A stretch of 64,000 nucleotides of DNA from Parelaphostrongylus tenuis (GCA_019055375.1 JAHQIW010003838.1:1-64000); one strand, 5' to 3'; positions 1 to 12,440 are shown, counted from the first letter of the stretch. Notes: generated by a model from the letters alone, not told the origin. A program made the numbers and translations.

Positions 1-1388
1 GTTTCTCTTAGTAGTGGGATGTGCCCACCAACTACAATAATTCATGCATGTGTAGCTTCTTTTCATTACATCGATAAATCACTTTCCAAAATAGTCTCTT
101 ATAAAGTCTCAAAAAGGAAGTGCTGCACTGTTAACAGGCTTGCACTGATGATTGTGATGAATTCTACTCTGTAGGACACTTTTACTTAAATAACTTTGAC
201 GTTGTAGAACATTTGCAATACCACAGTGGTAACAGCGAACGTGTGAGATGAGGTACTTTCCAGTAATGAGGAGACATTTGAAATTCGACCTCATTCGCTT
301 GACAGGAACTTTTCATAGCAGCGTTAGTGGCCATTCGAAAGCTCAAATCTCTGACTACAGCCCTACGTAGCCGGTTCTTGAAAAAGCCTTTATTGTAATG
401 GTGTAAAATGCAGAATGAAATGACGGCTACGGGTTTTTTTTTCTTATCGCGCTTATAATTCGATGGACAAAGCTCCTCCCTTAGGGTGCCAGCACGCATT
501 CGATACCACAAATTTCGGAAAACTTAAAAATGTGCTTGCTTTTTGGAAAAGCTCTTGGATAGAGCTGTAGGAGCAAAAAAAGATTTGTGTTTTCAACCTC
601 GCCTGCTTATTTCCTGGAAATCTCGATCAGTAGGGAAAGTCGATCAAGTTTCACCTTTTTGGTTACGTTGTTTACAGGCTATTCGATAAGACGAAGACCG
701 TTGCAGAAGGCAGGCAGTGGCGAGGAGGTCGATCGTGTTTGAAATATGGTTATTCAATTGGGGATTTTTTTTGCCGCATCGGCAGAAACGTATGGTTTTG
801 ATACTACGAAAAATTTCCTACACGCTGATATGCTTTTCGCGCTTTCAGCGACTTATGCGCCTATAGAAATGAAGGGACACGGCAGGTATTGAACATAATT
901 TTTTCGAGATGCTGCAGCGTTATAAAAGGATCTTATGGAAAACCATGGACGTAGAACTGTAGCTTCAAGCCTCAGCTTTCGATGACCACTAACACTTCTA
1001 TGAAAAGCACAAGTTGAACTCATGAGGTCAGTTTTCACTTGTCCCCTTATGACTAAGAAGAACAGAGATGAACATTGACCATCGGTGATAAAAATTGAGA
1101 TTGACTCTTGGAAAAAATGCTGGGTTAGAGCAAGGTGGCTGCCCATACATAATAAATCATGAAGATCCAAAATTACAATATAAATAGAAGTAGAACCTTG
1201 AAACTAACCGTATGCAGATAAATGAAATAACAATTCAAAAAATCTAAGGCCTAACACTTATGTAGAGCGTTGCCCGCTTTGTTTGATCAAAACGTGGCCA
1301 AGAAAGATAATCAAGTGCCTTGGCAGTGTACTAGGCAGTGCATGAGATCTCAGAATAAATAGTACGTCTTACGTCTATCTAGAGCCCA
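1..1388. other. No gene recognised; AT-rich spacer
   Basis: I see no convincing coding region, RNA gene or complete element. The segment around 260-370 resembles 36420-36530: both share a CCATTCG(A/T)-AGCT core followed by a CTACAGCC tract, so it is probably a dispersed non-coding repeat. The open frames here lack family similarity or splice context that I can see. Confidence 0.5.
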
Positions 1389-1690
1389 TCTAAATCGCAT
1401 GCGGCGCAGTAGTCACAAATGCTCCGCGTCGCACACGAGGTGTGTGGTTTGATCACGTGCTTATAACTCACCAAGCATTTATGCCTCCGCTGTCGGTAAA
1501 TTGGTAAGAGAACTAGTCTTCCTGACTTGCCTGAGAGTATCAACAGCGCTGACTTGATACAGCGGAAGGCCATGACGAGTCATTGTAAAGGCCAAATATG
1601 TATTGAATCACCTAAAACGTAGTTAAAAATTGAAGACGAATGCCAGGCGCATCCCTTAGGGATCGATCAACGCCGAGAGCATTATTCATT
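1389..1690 (+). repeat. tRNA-derived SINE, diverged copy
   Basis: The head has an A-box-like GCGGCGCAGTAG and a B-box-like GGTTTGATCACG, the two internal RNA polymerase III promoter elements of tRNA genes. The body follows the same order as the better copies in this window: an ACCAAGC tract, a GTCGGTAAATTGGTA tract, ACTTGATACAGCGG, GAGTCATTGTAAAGGCC, GAAGACGAATGC and finally CGATCAACGCCGAGAGC. It would be moved by the reverse transcriptase of a partner LINE; the RTE elements here are the obvious candidates, by inference. It is the most diverged of the longer copies. Confidence 0.75.
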
Positions 1691-3244
1691 ATTCAATCTA
1701 AAGCAACGAATTTGTCAATATCTTAGCAACATTATTGAGCGACTTATAAGTGTGCGCTAAATTTATGACTTGGTTGAAGTATAAGCCACGTCTCTGTTGT
1801 GTCTCTCTGAGAGAGCTACTAAATAAAAAGGTGAGACCGGAATTTTGGTTTTGTCAGCTGATCAGCGGCTTTTGTGGAAGGTCCCAGAGCGGACCACTTT
1901 TTTAGATTTCTACGCCTACGAAACAGCTACAAAGTAGTCTCAGCAATTTCAGCGATTGAAAAGCCTCTTTTATGTCGCTGTTTCATGGATTGAATCTTCC
2001 AGCAATTTAAGCTTTCTTAGTTACGCTGCGCCCATCCGACTACTTCAAGTGGATTGTGACTGAAGGGGCAGATAGAGATGGTCAACAATTCTTCTATGAC
2101 ATCCTACTCTTCGGCGATTTACCGAACGGTGCAAGTTCACTTCAGCGTGAATAGAGTTCTATACAAAAGGGCAACGTTGAAGATGCTATTTTATCCGTGT
2201 GATGATCCATCCTATTTGATTCGTTTCGAAGCGAGGGCCTAAAAAACCGACATTAGAGAAACGAGTGCTGTTTGCAATCGACTTCAAGTCACCTTTGTTA
2301 TGTGAAGGCGAAACCTTCAAAATGTCAACATTAATAGGGATCTATAAGAATCTTGAATGAGCAGATCAGTGGAAAATGCGAACGCTGCGAATGACTCGAA
2401 GTCGGAGTTCAAAGTAGATATGATGCAGGAATCATCTATCAATACGTGCACCTTTTTATCTCAATCCATTGACTTCATCATGCCCTTCATTTGGGTAAAA
2501 TAAGTTTTTGCCTATCGTGCAGGTCAACGTAATGGACTGCGGCCACTGATAGAGTTGCAATCATTTCAGAGCTGTCAATCGCTTTCTACACACGATAAAG
2601 TCAACACAAAGGGGAAATTATATAGCCAACACACTTAGATTGCCTTTGACATGATTTGGGCTGGGTTCATGTGGCAGGACTTTCGCCGGAATCGTGCTTA
2701 ATCGATTCAAAGTTTACGACATAATCAGCAAAATAATGTTCCTGAAGAGCTCGCAGTGTGCACTTTTGAAACTCGTAACACGGCGTTTGTAAGGCTCTCC
2801 TTGGTACCGCTGGACGTAGCATTACCGTGAGAAGCATTTTACACCAATTTCTTGTTTCTATCTCAAATATAAGACCCCGTATAAATTACAAAAAATTTTT
2901 TATAATTTACGACCTTAGCTCGAAGGAAACTGATGACTAGATTATTGGATTTTAGAACTGCGCCTTCTTCACGCATTCCATCGGAACTCGAGTATGGTGA
3001 GCGAAATCTCGTACAATTTATGTTTAAAGAAGACTTTAAAGTCTGCAAGGTTTTGGTTGGACAATTAAAAACAAATATAGAACTGCCTTAATATCATCTC
3101 AAATTACTGCAAGATGCAGAAGTTGATTGGTTTTGATTTACTTTTTTCCATGATAATTTTTCTAAAACCGATTTCCCTTCAATCTCGGCACCATCACTAA
3201 ATTTTGTTTCTTTTACAATTCATCTCATATATCACCCGTAGCAC
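1691..3244. other. No gene recognised
   Basis: About 1.5 kb between a SINE and an RTE fragment. I found no family-like protein, tRNA or repeat boundary. Short open frames such as 2863-3048 (minus) look like chance. Confidence 0.4.
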
Positions 3245-3912
3245 CTGTCGTCCCGTTGATCGTCAAGTGACTCAAACTGCTACCAGCAGCACTTCTTTTA
3301 TTCCCTATTGCGGGCAAGAGTACCCCAGTGGGTCTTCTTCGCTATAGGGATTCGCTGAGCATCATATCTTTCTTCTATAGCTTTCGTAAAGAAATCGGAC
3401 CAACAGGTCGGTGGTCTTCCTGCAGAGCGCTTGATGTCCCGAGGAATAGAGTTGGTAACGGCTCTCGTCCACCAGTCGTCGTTGAAGCGCATCACGTGTC
3501 CGGCCCACCTTATTTTCGACATCCTGGCGTGCAGAACGGCGTCTCTGATTTTTGATCGGTGACGTAGGTCGGAACTTCAGATCCTTCCTCTCATTTACGA
3601 AATACGGGATACTCCTAGCATCGACCTCTGAATTGCGCGTTCGATAACGCCACGTGGTCTTTCATCCTGCTTACGTAGCGACCAGGTTTCTCCTGCATAC
3701 GTTAGGGCAGGGATAATCGTCGAGTAGAATTGGTGGGCCCGGAATCAGATGTTCTCTGTCCTCTTCACTTATCTTCGATGCTCTTAAACGTTCCCCAAGC
3801 CGATCGTTTACTCCTACTTAACTTTGGAGCTAGGTCGTTCATCAAGTTGATTTCACGACCTAAATAGACGCAACTGGAGCATTCGGAGATTATCGTTCCG
3901 TTGAGCGTGAAT
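3245..3912 (-). pseudogene. RTE-type LINE, C-terminal end of the ORF
   Basis: On the minus strand 3298-3522 encodes KIRWAGHVMRFNDD, then WTRAV, IPRDIKRSAGRPPTCWSDFF and HWGTLARNRE. This is the characteristic C-terminus of RTE-clade endonuclease/reverse-transcriptase proteins, which lies downstream of the RT domain and is often annotated in nematodes as craniofacial development protein-like. The coding region ends just inside 3250. Upstream coding continues in broken frames to about 3912, through the segment encoding the C-terminal half with NGTIISECSSCVYLGRE-like residues. RT catalytic motifs are absent, so this is a 5'-truncated dead copy, the usual product of incomplete target-primed reverse transcription. 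Confidence 0.85.
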
Positions 3913-4191
3913 GGGGCAATGTAACGTTCATATCTATGTATATATATTTCAGTCCATATTTTTATGGGGCCCGAGGAGCACGGGGCTCACACAATTTTTC
4001 AATAATATTATCGCATTTTTAACTTCCCGAAAAGAAAAGCAGAAGAGAGAAAGAACATTCAGGCTAGAAAAAGTGGTCAAGAAGTCAGCGCATTCAACGA
4101 AAAAAGCAATCAGGGAGCCTCAAAGTAAGACTAAAAAGTACGGTGTGAGGTTGTCCGAGAAACAAAATTGTGCTTCGTTTTTTCTTTGTAT

Positions 4192-4489
4192 AAAAAGGAT
4201 AAAGCTCTCGGCGTTGATCAATCCCTTAGGGATGCGCCATGCATTCGACTTCAATTTCTAACTTCGTTTGAGGTGATTGAATGCATATCTGGCCTTTACA
4301 ATGACTCGCGGTGGCCTCCCGCTGAACCGAGTCAGTGCTGCTCATCCTCCCAGACAAGTCTGAGACCTGCCTGGTACCAGTTTACCGACCCCGGAAGGAT
4401 GGATGGCTTGGTGGGCCATGAGCGCGAGATCGAACCATTGACCTCGTGTGCGACGCAGGGCACCTCTAACCACTGCGCCACATGCGCTC
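4192..4489 (-). repeat. tRNA-derived SINE, near full length
   Basis: Read on the minus strand, this starts at the GCGCATGTGGCGCAGTGG head (A box), has GGTTCGATCTCGCGC (B box), then the SINE body, and ends with the GATCAACGCCGAGAGC and TTTATCC tail. It lies head to head with the plus-strand copy at 4504. Their heads are separated by a short T-run, so the two GTGGCGCA sequences form a palindrome around 4484-4522. It is among the best-preserved copies here and serves as my reference for the family. Confidence 0.85.
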
Positions 4490-4503
4490 CCTTTTTTTTT
4501 TTG

Positions 4504-4689
4504 TGGCGCATGTGGCGCAGTGGTTACAGGCGCTCTGCGTCGCACACGAAGTCCATAGTTCGATCTCACGCTCATTGCTCACCAAGCCATCCATCTCTCT
4601 GGGGTCGGTAAGCTGGCAGCAGACAGATCTCGGATTGGTTTGGGAGGAGAAGCAGCACTGACTTGATACAGCAGTAGGCCACCGCGAGG
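4504..4689 (+). repeat. tRNA-derived SINE, 3' part missing
   Basis: The plus-strand head TGGCGCATGTGGCGCAGTGG carries the A box, and AGTTCGATCTCACGC is the B box. The body is normal up to GGCCACCGCGAG and then stops where other copies continue with TCATTGTAAAGGCC. The break coincides with the outer end of the large inverted-repeat arm starting at 4690. The SINE was therefore there before the arm, or was cut by the event that made it. Confidence 0.85.
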
Positions 4690-5109
4690 TAATTATTATG
4701 TGATTGTTACTTGCTATAATTATTCGCCACGGCGATGAATATGGTTCGTTTGACTCAGGATTGACGCCGTTCGTCATCAAATAAATGGCTAAAGACCCGC
4801 GTGGAAGCAATAATAGATAAAATTGAGTGACTCACCCGGCACACAGCACATACAAAATTGGAAGTGGATACCGATGCCTAACTACTCTTATGCAATCGCC
4901 AAGAAAGCTAAACTAATCAAAGCATTCTCCATCAAAAAACCTATATAAGCAATATGTCTACTCATCGAGAAGACAGTGGAAAAGGGCGCAGATATATAAG
5001 AACATACCCAGTGACATAAGGACATATAAGTACACACGCATATCGATGCAAGCACAGACACATAAACACACTGCATTAAACATGAATTAGCTTCATGCTT
5101 GTAGTTCAT

Positions 5110-5412
5110 GTGACTACCAGTCCTGGTGATCGCTGTTCGGTTGGTCTCCATTTGAACAGCTTAATGGAGCACGTATGCACGTATTAAAAGCGGTATGTTG
5201 AAAATATTTTGTGGCGGCCGATGTGATTGGAATCTGGATTTGGTGATTTTTTTCTAATGAAGTAATGGAGATGTTGGACCGAGTGGCTTGTGGGCAGCTT
5301 GATCTTTCTACTCTTCAAGAACGAGAACCGCAGAAACGTTAGCTGTTTGAATAAATTGTGTCATAAAAATCTCGTGTTTGACTCAAAAAGAAAGACAAGG
5401 AACTATCTAATA
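5110..5412 (+). mobile_element. PLE 3' tail remnant inside left arm
   Basis: This aligns with the 3' untranslated tail of the PLE A copy at 34410-34685. Shared features in order are CTGGTGATC, TTAAAAGCGGTATG (PLE A: AAAAAGCGGTGAGTATG), AATGGAGATGTTGGACC, the decayed hammerhead-like stretch at 5311-5345, GAATAAA, and CTCGTGTTT followed by a purine-rich end. No coding sequence is attached. It is a solo, 5'-truncated tail copied together with the arm, because its inverse is at 17840-18110. Confidence 0.75.
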
Positions 5413-7814
5413 GAACACACAGTAGCATTCCGCATCACGCATTGTTATGTTGACTCTAACAGTTTTCGTACTTTTGTGAGTTCCTCAATTGAGAATTCTT
5501 GCTCCTCAGATCCAGCGATGAACTTTATGCTCAATATTGAAGGAATAGCATTCTGACAGAAAAATATCTGCAGGATTTCAGACATTGACGAGAATGCCAC
5601 AATATTAAGAAAAAATTACCAGATATTTAGCAAGGGTGAAGCATTTTGCTTCCATAGTGTTACAGCGTACTCCTAATTTGATCCATTTGACTGTAGTTAT
5701 TGACTTTTTTTTTTCGTTGTCTGCACAAAATAATGCTGTCATATCAGTGAGCCCTCATAAAGAAGTTCACCGCACTCTTCTGTTGAAGAGAGCGCGGTTT
5801 GTCAAGCTTCCGAACAGCTGAAGCCAGCCTCATTACTAGATATCTTCAAGTGCCATCACAGTCGTCTTTGGTTTCGTCGACTGTGAGTGGAAGTGGAGAA
5901 ACTATTTTATGGGCCTTATCAATGAATACTGTTGAAAAAAATTACGTCATACAAGAAATAATCTCAAATTCGTTCATAGACTGAAAAGTGAAGAAGACAG
6001 CGTTAGTTGATTGTGAAAACATAAGTCAAATTCCATAATGAGTAGATAGCTCGATGAAAATTGTGAGCTTTGTTCGTTCATCTCAGGATTACTGTCATGC
6101 TTGTGACTCTGTCAAGGCGACAAAATGCATTTGTGCTTCCGGTAATGACTAGTGGTCGTCTACCGTTTCAACGGAAAGTGATTGGCAGTTCTTCACTCTA
6201 TTGGGCTTCACTGAGAGAAATTTCTTATGAATGTAGTCAACGACAACCATAGAGCACAAGCATTCGTAAATAATGCGAAACTCATGTACTGGCGTTTTTG
6301 GATGGTGGCATAACGATCGACGTAAATAAGTAGCCGCTGATCAGCACATTGAGCGTGTTGTGTAATATTACCATGGAAGTTATTCTGAAACTGATTTTTG
6401 GAACTGGACAAAGCCGGACTTGCAAAAAAACGAACACTTGAGTGCATGGATTACTTCCGATTACCTTCAAGAATTGTAGAGGTTTCTAAGTAATATCATG
6501 TCAAAGCCCATTTTCAAAAGAAGCTTGTGTAAGGGAAATGGGCTGAACCGGATGGATCAACAACTGGGTAGACCATTACTTGCATGATTGTTGAACTTTC
6601 TCTGAGTGTGCATAACAACTTGGAATACAACTCGATGGAAGACAGTGAGCAGCGTGATCCCGAGCTTGAAACCTTTGTCAGAGACCACTGGCCAATGTCA
6701 TTTTCCTAACACATCCACTTATTTGACGCTACAGTCCCAGTCTTGCAGTATGTGGCGGGAACATGTGCCGGTATTCTTAATAGAACTACACCTCTTGAGA
6801 ACACTTTCAACACTGGGCTCAGGTTTCCCAGTTCACATCTTGGAAGGATGCCTTGTTTTCGGAGCAAAGCAAAATATGCATAAACATCAAAAACAAGTTT
6901 CAGGGGGGTGGAGGGTGTAGGGGAGCTCTTTATAACAAGATTGGAAGATAACTGGAGAATGAAAGAACGGTGGAGTGGATTTCGAAAAAGACTTTAGGCT
7001 GGACACATAGTACGTTCTGTTGACAGCGGATGACGATAGACGTAACCCGGAAGAATCCTTTCGAAATGTCTAACACACAATAAGAAGGCCACCTGGTACG
7101 GTCCAACTTTTCACAAAAAATCTTCAAGATGGATATGATGTCCAAGGAATCCCTTCAACGAGGAGACTTACTGAGGCTGTTTGACGTATCAGGAGAATAG
7201 GTAAAGCTCCGCTATATCACTCGACAGTCAGCGAGACAGCAGATTATATAGGTGATGGCATTCCATACAAAAAAACGTTTTGAATATCGCGGATTTATTA
7301 TAAACCCGTATTGAAAGTGCGGGCAGAATACTGTAGCGAAAGTGTTCGTTGTTCGGCAATTCAACCAAAACGACACGGAACTCGCAAATACGAAACGGCT
7401 GTAAAAGCAGTAGCTTATTCAGCTTCAATCACGGCTTGTACAACTCATAAACAATGTCTATGATAATACAGCGCTGACGGTGCTTTCGATTTGTCATTAG
7501 CGAAATAGTTGAAATAAAATTCATTATATTCCAAGTCGGAGACTTTTCGCCAGCACTTTGGAAATCAGTAAAACTTTCTGCTTCGAACACTTTGTCGTTT
7601 ACTATTGGGATGAGAGACTTCCACATCGAAAAGATGATTTCTCAAAACATTTCTCTACTACGATTGCAAAGAAAATTCTGGTGCACTTCAGTAAGCATGG
7701 GAAAACTTCCATGCATATCATGGAAATATTGCACTTTCTCATGTGAGATTTTTCCCGCTATGAGTCTAGATATGATTCTTCTTTGATATGACTTTTTTAC
7801 AAGCCTTCGCTCTA

Positions 7815-8145
7815 TCTAACGACATAATCGCAGTTAGTATTTTATTGCGTCATCATTGAAAAAGGGTCTTTCACATCGAGCTACACGAAGTTGAAAGGGA
7901 AGGCACAACAAGCAAATCCGCTGATGGACGCTGGTTTCAACGCTTCTCATTGCCGGAGATCTTGATCTCGAAGGCAAGCCTCGCTTCAGGACGCCAACAA
8001 AGTTTGAGTCTTTCGATGAAGCTGAAGAAGCATGTTAAGAGTTCTTTGACTCGATGGCGAAAGAACTGTACTCCGACCAGCTTTGAAACTTGGGGGCCGA
8101 TGGCACAAAGTCGTAGGAAACGATGGCCTTTATTTTGAAGAATAG
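7815..8145 (+). pseudogene. Mariner transposase with catalytic core deleted
   Basis: Read with frame changes, this encodes the mariner-type N-terminal helix-turn-helix region (LLRHH, then HRAT, then EREGTTSKSADGRWFQRFS and a GDLDLEGKP-like stretch). It passes straight into the mariner C-terminus (EFFDSMAKELYSDQL, RWHKVVGNDGLYFEE) with a stop at 8143. The central domain carrying the DD(34)D catalytic aspartates is missing. There are in-frame stops as well. The same N-to-C fusion occurs at 15090-15430 and 51404-51745, so the deletion predates the duplications. It could only have been a non-autonomous passenger. Confidence 0.8.
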
Positions 8146-9376
8146 TCATTACTGCCATTGCTTGGAATTCATGCATGAATTTTCAGTTTTCTACAAGTAC
8201 TCCAGAACTTTCTTTCCAACCTAATAGTTTGTTGGAGATGTACGGTCACTGAAGAGCACTTCAAAATTTGAAATCTCGGCCATCGTATGCTCCGCAACAA
8301 TTCACTGAACATGAGAACGAGTAACATTGCCCAACTTGGAAAATGTCGAAATGGCATCGAATTTTGTGGCTTTTTTCTCTGTAGCAAAGCAAAATCTTCT
8401 TCGAAGCGTTATTGTGGGCAGACATCTTCAGGTCTTCAAACCTCGCAAAATGATTGAGTCGAATTGATCACTTAGTGTAGTGAAGAAAACTCCAAACTCT
8501 CCATACGATTTTTCAAAAACATTACAGAAATGGAGAGACGACTAAGGGGACTGTAACCACTTCACATATAAATGAGTTTCACTATATGAAATGTGCAATA
8601 ACAAATATTGTTTTGCCTGCACATCGTGCGGAAAATGCTGAAAGACGGCAATTTGTAGACATCCACCTTAAAATGTTTGAAAAGATGAATAGAGTAGTGT
8701 CTGCTTATCATCACATTAACTACATTCTTAAACATCGTCCACTGTGATTTCCCGTTTCTATGCACTGGCGATCTCATCGATGGAAAATATTGTCCTATCA
8801 CACGGCAACATTTGAGTCTTCATGGAGCTGCTTATTCTAGGACCCAATCTCTGGCACGATTTTCCGTTAACGTCCTCATTTTGATGGATTTTTCGCTAAC
8901 ATATCATTACACGCCTATTTCTGAACCTTACTACTGAAATTTTATAGATCTACTCAATTTGGCTATCAGTACCACTCCGTTAAAACTATAATTTATGAGC
9001 GTGCTAAATGTAAGAGGCTAACAAGAACATCAAAGTTTTACAAACTCACTTTTTGCTTAGAAAGTTGTCACCGATAAATTTTGCAATGAGAACTGCGCTT
9101 CGTTTTTACCAATCGATATGTTCTCTGGAAGACTATTTCTCAGAATTGCAGTTGTGATTCAGGCGCTTTGTCGATTGTCGCAGCATCAGAAATAAGAAGG
9201 CGGAAACCGAATATAAGCCGAGCAACTTGAGAAATTGACGCATTCATTGCAATTTTTCTTCAATTTCTCGCTTTAACGCGGTCCATTTTCATTCAAGATT
9301 TTACAGAGGTTTTTTCATCTCGATAGCTGGTCTTTTGAGCATCACATCAGCACAATGCGTCACGAAATACGCTTTC

Positions 9377-10691
9377 AAAGAATTTGTTCTGAATTAAGCG
9401 AGTTAAAGACTCGAAAAAAACCAGAAAAAATCAAAGACCAGCCAAGGCGACGTCACCCTAATAAAGGTGCCGAGTGCCGAATCTGTTGTTATCTCGTGGT
9501 GATCTCACACAAAAGATCTAGACGTTAGTCTTATTTGAGTCTATGATGCTTATTCTATTTTAGGAAAATGATTATTCTTACAAACAAGACAGGGCCTTCA
9601 AGCGCTCCATTTATGATTTTGTTGCTAGTCTCAATCTCACCGTGTTTGGATGTGGAGTGATTCCTGGAGGTCAAAGTAATAATAGAATTGTTATGGATCT
9701 ACAAATATTCCATTCTTAGATGGTTAAGAACTCTAATCAGAATGAGCATACCTAGCACTCCATCATTGCTTAATTGTTGTCGCAGACTGCGCTACCTTTA
9801 GGCAGAGTTTTTGATTCTATATAAAAAGAAGATAAAACTAAGAAGTTTTTCAGTGCAGCTACTTTATGACTTAGCTAACACCAGAAGTTTATAAATGAAC
9901 TTTAATGGGTCAACGTTCTGGAGTCTTTGTCATCTCGGAGCCCATGATTAGATTCGATTCTCCACTGTCGCTCGCTATCGTTGTGGTCTTCGTCTTCGTT
10001 GTTGTGCACGTCCAATTTTCTGCAAGGGAACATCGCTCGAATGAAGAATTTTACTTGGCGATGTTATCGTATACAAGATAACTGCCACACAAGTTGCCAG
10101 CGTTAGTTATGAGTTGATAGTGGTTGAAATGACAACGTGCCAGGACTTGACAACGTGAAATGTTGTCTGAGCCTTTTCAAAGTCGATGTCATGCGTTTTC
10201 ATAGATATTCATCTTCAATCTGCTGTTAAAAATATCACTTGAGAGCATCGATATATTCTGAAAGATTGCCGAAATGTACATGAGCCATTGACATGCTAAA
10301 CCTTGAAGAGGCTTGAATCAGTTCCCAGTATAGATCGAAGCTCTCAAACGAGATTTTTAAAATAGTCGAATGAGAAATTATTTATAAGAACAGTTCTATA
10401 TCAATGAACATTGCCGAGTGAGGTTCCATTCGGGAGGTGCTCCACCGAGAGAGAGTCGACTTGAACGACAACAAACGAATAATTGTGGACAATCGACTCG
10501 AATTATCGGCTCTGATGAAACGAAGACGTCGAAGTATCGACCGAATAAAGATTATTTTTCAACCACGTGATATTAGCTAATTTTGAAAAAAGGTGTTATT
10601 GAATGGTAATGACGAGATGAGCCGGTTTCCGAAGTACTTAGTAATTTATTTTACAACCATTCACTACAAAAACTACGAAATTTCGTTGCAG
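9377..10691 (+). other. Spacer upstream of host-like gene; possible 5' exon
   Basis: No strong features. A short frame at 9944-10084 starts MIRFDSPLSLAIVVVFVFVV and would be a plausible signal peptide, which would fit a secreted protein encoded by the exons from 10692. I could not connect it to those exons with a convincing splice pair, so it is only a suggestion. Homology to the right arm ends near 9376. Confidence 0.3.
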
Positions 10692-11853
10692 CGAGCACTA
10701 GGACCTTCACTGCTAGCGGGCCCAGCAACTTACCTATTATCGCGGTTTACACAGAAAACAAAGCAATCTCTGCCGTAGTCCCTGGTATTGCAACCAGCAA
10801 GGATGCTGTTCAGGCACTTGCACAACGTTTTGCAATGCAAACAGTGAGTTTACAATTTGAGCATTTCATTCTTTTTCGTGAATTGTGAAAAGGCGTATGA
10901 GATGAGCTGCAATTTTCTCACAGATCTTCAGTCTCTAAAGCTAACCTAACTTGACAGATTTTATATATGTTCGCTGAAATATTTCCGAGCCACTCGTCGA
11001 AATAGTGAAGAAGATTTACGTTTAGGTCGTCGATGTTCTCGAAATCGAAGGTCGGAGAGCACTCTTGCCTGATTTTGTGATCTCCAACATTCTCGGTCAA
11101 CTTCAAGTTAATACCACTTACGAACCACTGGAATGTCAGGACTTAAAGCCACCAGACAAACCGCGTAAGTCTCCAGTAGTGGACATTAATTTAGGAAATT
11201 CCAATCCGAACTATAAGGGGCATTCAAAAAGCAGGGATGTATTATTTTTTCTTGCAAACAAGGATATCTTCTATAAACTTATTATAAAATATCTCAGAGT
11301 TTGAGGAAAACTATCATACAGCCATAACTTCAAAATCTTTCAAATTAAGAATATCTTTTCAAATGTTACACATATTTTATTTTCAGAATAATACAGTATT
11401 CAGTGTGTTAATAAGTGAAGTCTTGAAGCTTTCGAAAAGTAAAAGGAAATTAGTCTTCAACATTGTTTTGCTTCTTTCAGTTGCCTATTGTGCAAAAGAA
11501 GAAGTGTTTCCGAGACCTATATTTTCTTGCAGCGCTTCTGACGGAAGCCTGTATTTTCGTCGGTAGCACGGTGACGGGAATGTGCCCAATGCAATCGTGA
11601 TGAACTGTGATAAGGTTGCAAAGCCTATCGACAGCAAGCACTTGTCTCCTCTCAGGAACTCTCACGGTTTGGACGGTTTTCTTATTTGCACAACTTCGTT
11701 CTATAAAGAAGAAATTCTATGTAGACTACGAACATCATCATGGCTAATTGGTCGAGGTCGATGTGGCAAAATGTTGTGGACAGAGCGCTTCGATTGTTAA
11801 GATCGGGTCCGTTTGGTTCGCATTTGTACACGGTAACGGTCACTGTCAGCTGA
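10692..11853 (+). CDS. Spliced nematode gene (3' four exons), probable secreted protein family
   Basis: Four exons with consistent phases can be read. Exon 10692-10843 has acceptor TTTCGTTGCAG and donor GTGAGT and encodes GPSNLPIIAVYTENKAISAV and ATSKDAVQALAQRFAMQT. Exon 11026-11164, donor GTAAGT, continues VVDVLEIEGRRALLPDFVIS and NILGQLQVNTTYEPLECQ. Exon 11533-11666 encodes EACIFVGSTVTGMC and IDSKHLS then SGTLT. A 58-bp intron ends GTAG at 11724, and the last exon gives TTNIIMANWSRSMWQNVVDR and SGPFGSH, with stop TGA at 11851. The pattern resembles an uncharacterised nematode protein family known to me only by memory. Exon three is odd: its middle (about 11587-11651) is in another frame, implying two compensating indels. 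The gene may therefore be decayed, or the sequence imperfect. The 5' end is unknown. Confidence 0.6.
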
Positions 11854-11989
11854 AATTGAAAGTGAACTGTGATATTCATGAGACAAACATTTCTATCTAG
11901 TCGATGTTCATTGTGGCAGTACACTATCAATAAACAAGCAACCATATGTGTGTTGAACATCAGAGTGGAGAGCAGTAAATTATATTGAA

Positions 11990-12440
11990 TTGTGTATTTC
12001 TTCCGTTTAGCCGTTCCGAGGTGTTAGTGATATTATTTATTGAATACTAACGAAGCATGAAACATTACAGTTAGTAGTGCAGCTTAAATGTACAATATTC
12101 GAGATGGCTATCGTTTCGGCGGGTCGCCTTCTTCAGAGCCTGGAAAGATCATATTGATCACAATCCACTGAGCCTAAACCTCCATAACCCTAGCAGAAAA
12201 CGTTGAAAAGGAATTTTGGATCGCATAGTAAAAACTTCATTCTGAACACTCACTCTTTCGATGTTTGGGTCTACAAATTATTGATTGAAGACCAGCCGCT
12301 TAGGGTCAGTGCATCAGTGGGCTGTGCCTAACTCAGGCCGGAAAGATCAGCCTCAGGTATGGTTCGAGGTCACTCGTAATTACGAGGCACTCCTCTTCTC
12401 GGTTCATTTTTGGACCTTTGCTATGTATCCAAAAGGCTTC
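11990..12440 (-). mobile_element. 5'-truncated PLE B tail insertion with target duplication
   Basis: The sequence matches the 3' end of PLE B (29335-29790 minus and 35870-36290 plus): the CTAAACGGAAGAAA-like terminus, a decayed hammerhead-like motif at 12106-12140, CCTAGCAGAAAACG, and the end of the GIY-YIG ORF near 12380-12440. It is flanked by TATATTGAA (11981-11989) and TATACTGAA (12441-12449), a probable 9-bp target duplication with one change. The paralogous locus near 50060-50095 lacks the insert, which confirms the boundaries. Confidence 0.85.

Larger units (their letters stand above)
4690..9376 (+). repeat. Left arm of about 4.7 kb imperfect inverted repeat
   Basis: This segment matches the reverse complement of 13880-18548 along essentially its whole length. 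The outer ends are GTAATTATTATGTGATTG at 4690 and its inverse at 18548. The inner ends are near 9376 and 13880, where GATGCTCAAAA-type sequence is still shared. Matches persist through the PLE tail (5110-5412), the region near 5640-5990, the block at 6280-7150 and the mariner remnant (7815-8145). Differences are scattered substitutions and small indels. A partial third copy lies at 50300-52560. Whether the arms are giant terminal inverted repeats of one transposon or an inverted segmental duplication cannot be settled; I see no clear target duplication outside the ends. Confidence 0.9.

Noticed and set aside
4168..4611. 147-codon open frame
   Set aside because: It lies inside two SINEs, which are non-coding.
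4980..5080. Coding exon with CVYVSVLASICVCTYMS-like residues
   Set aside because: The residues come from an ACATA/CACACA-rich low-complexity tract, and both arms show it drifting without frame conservation.
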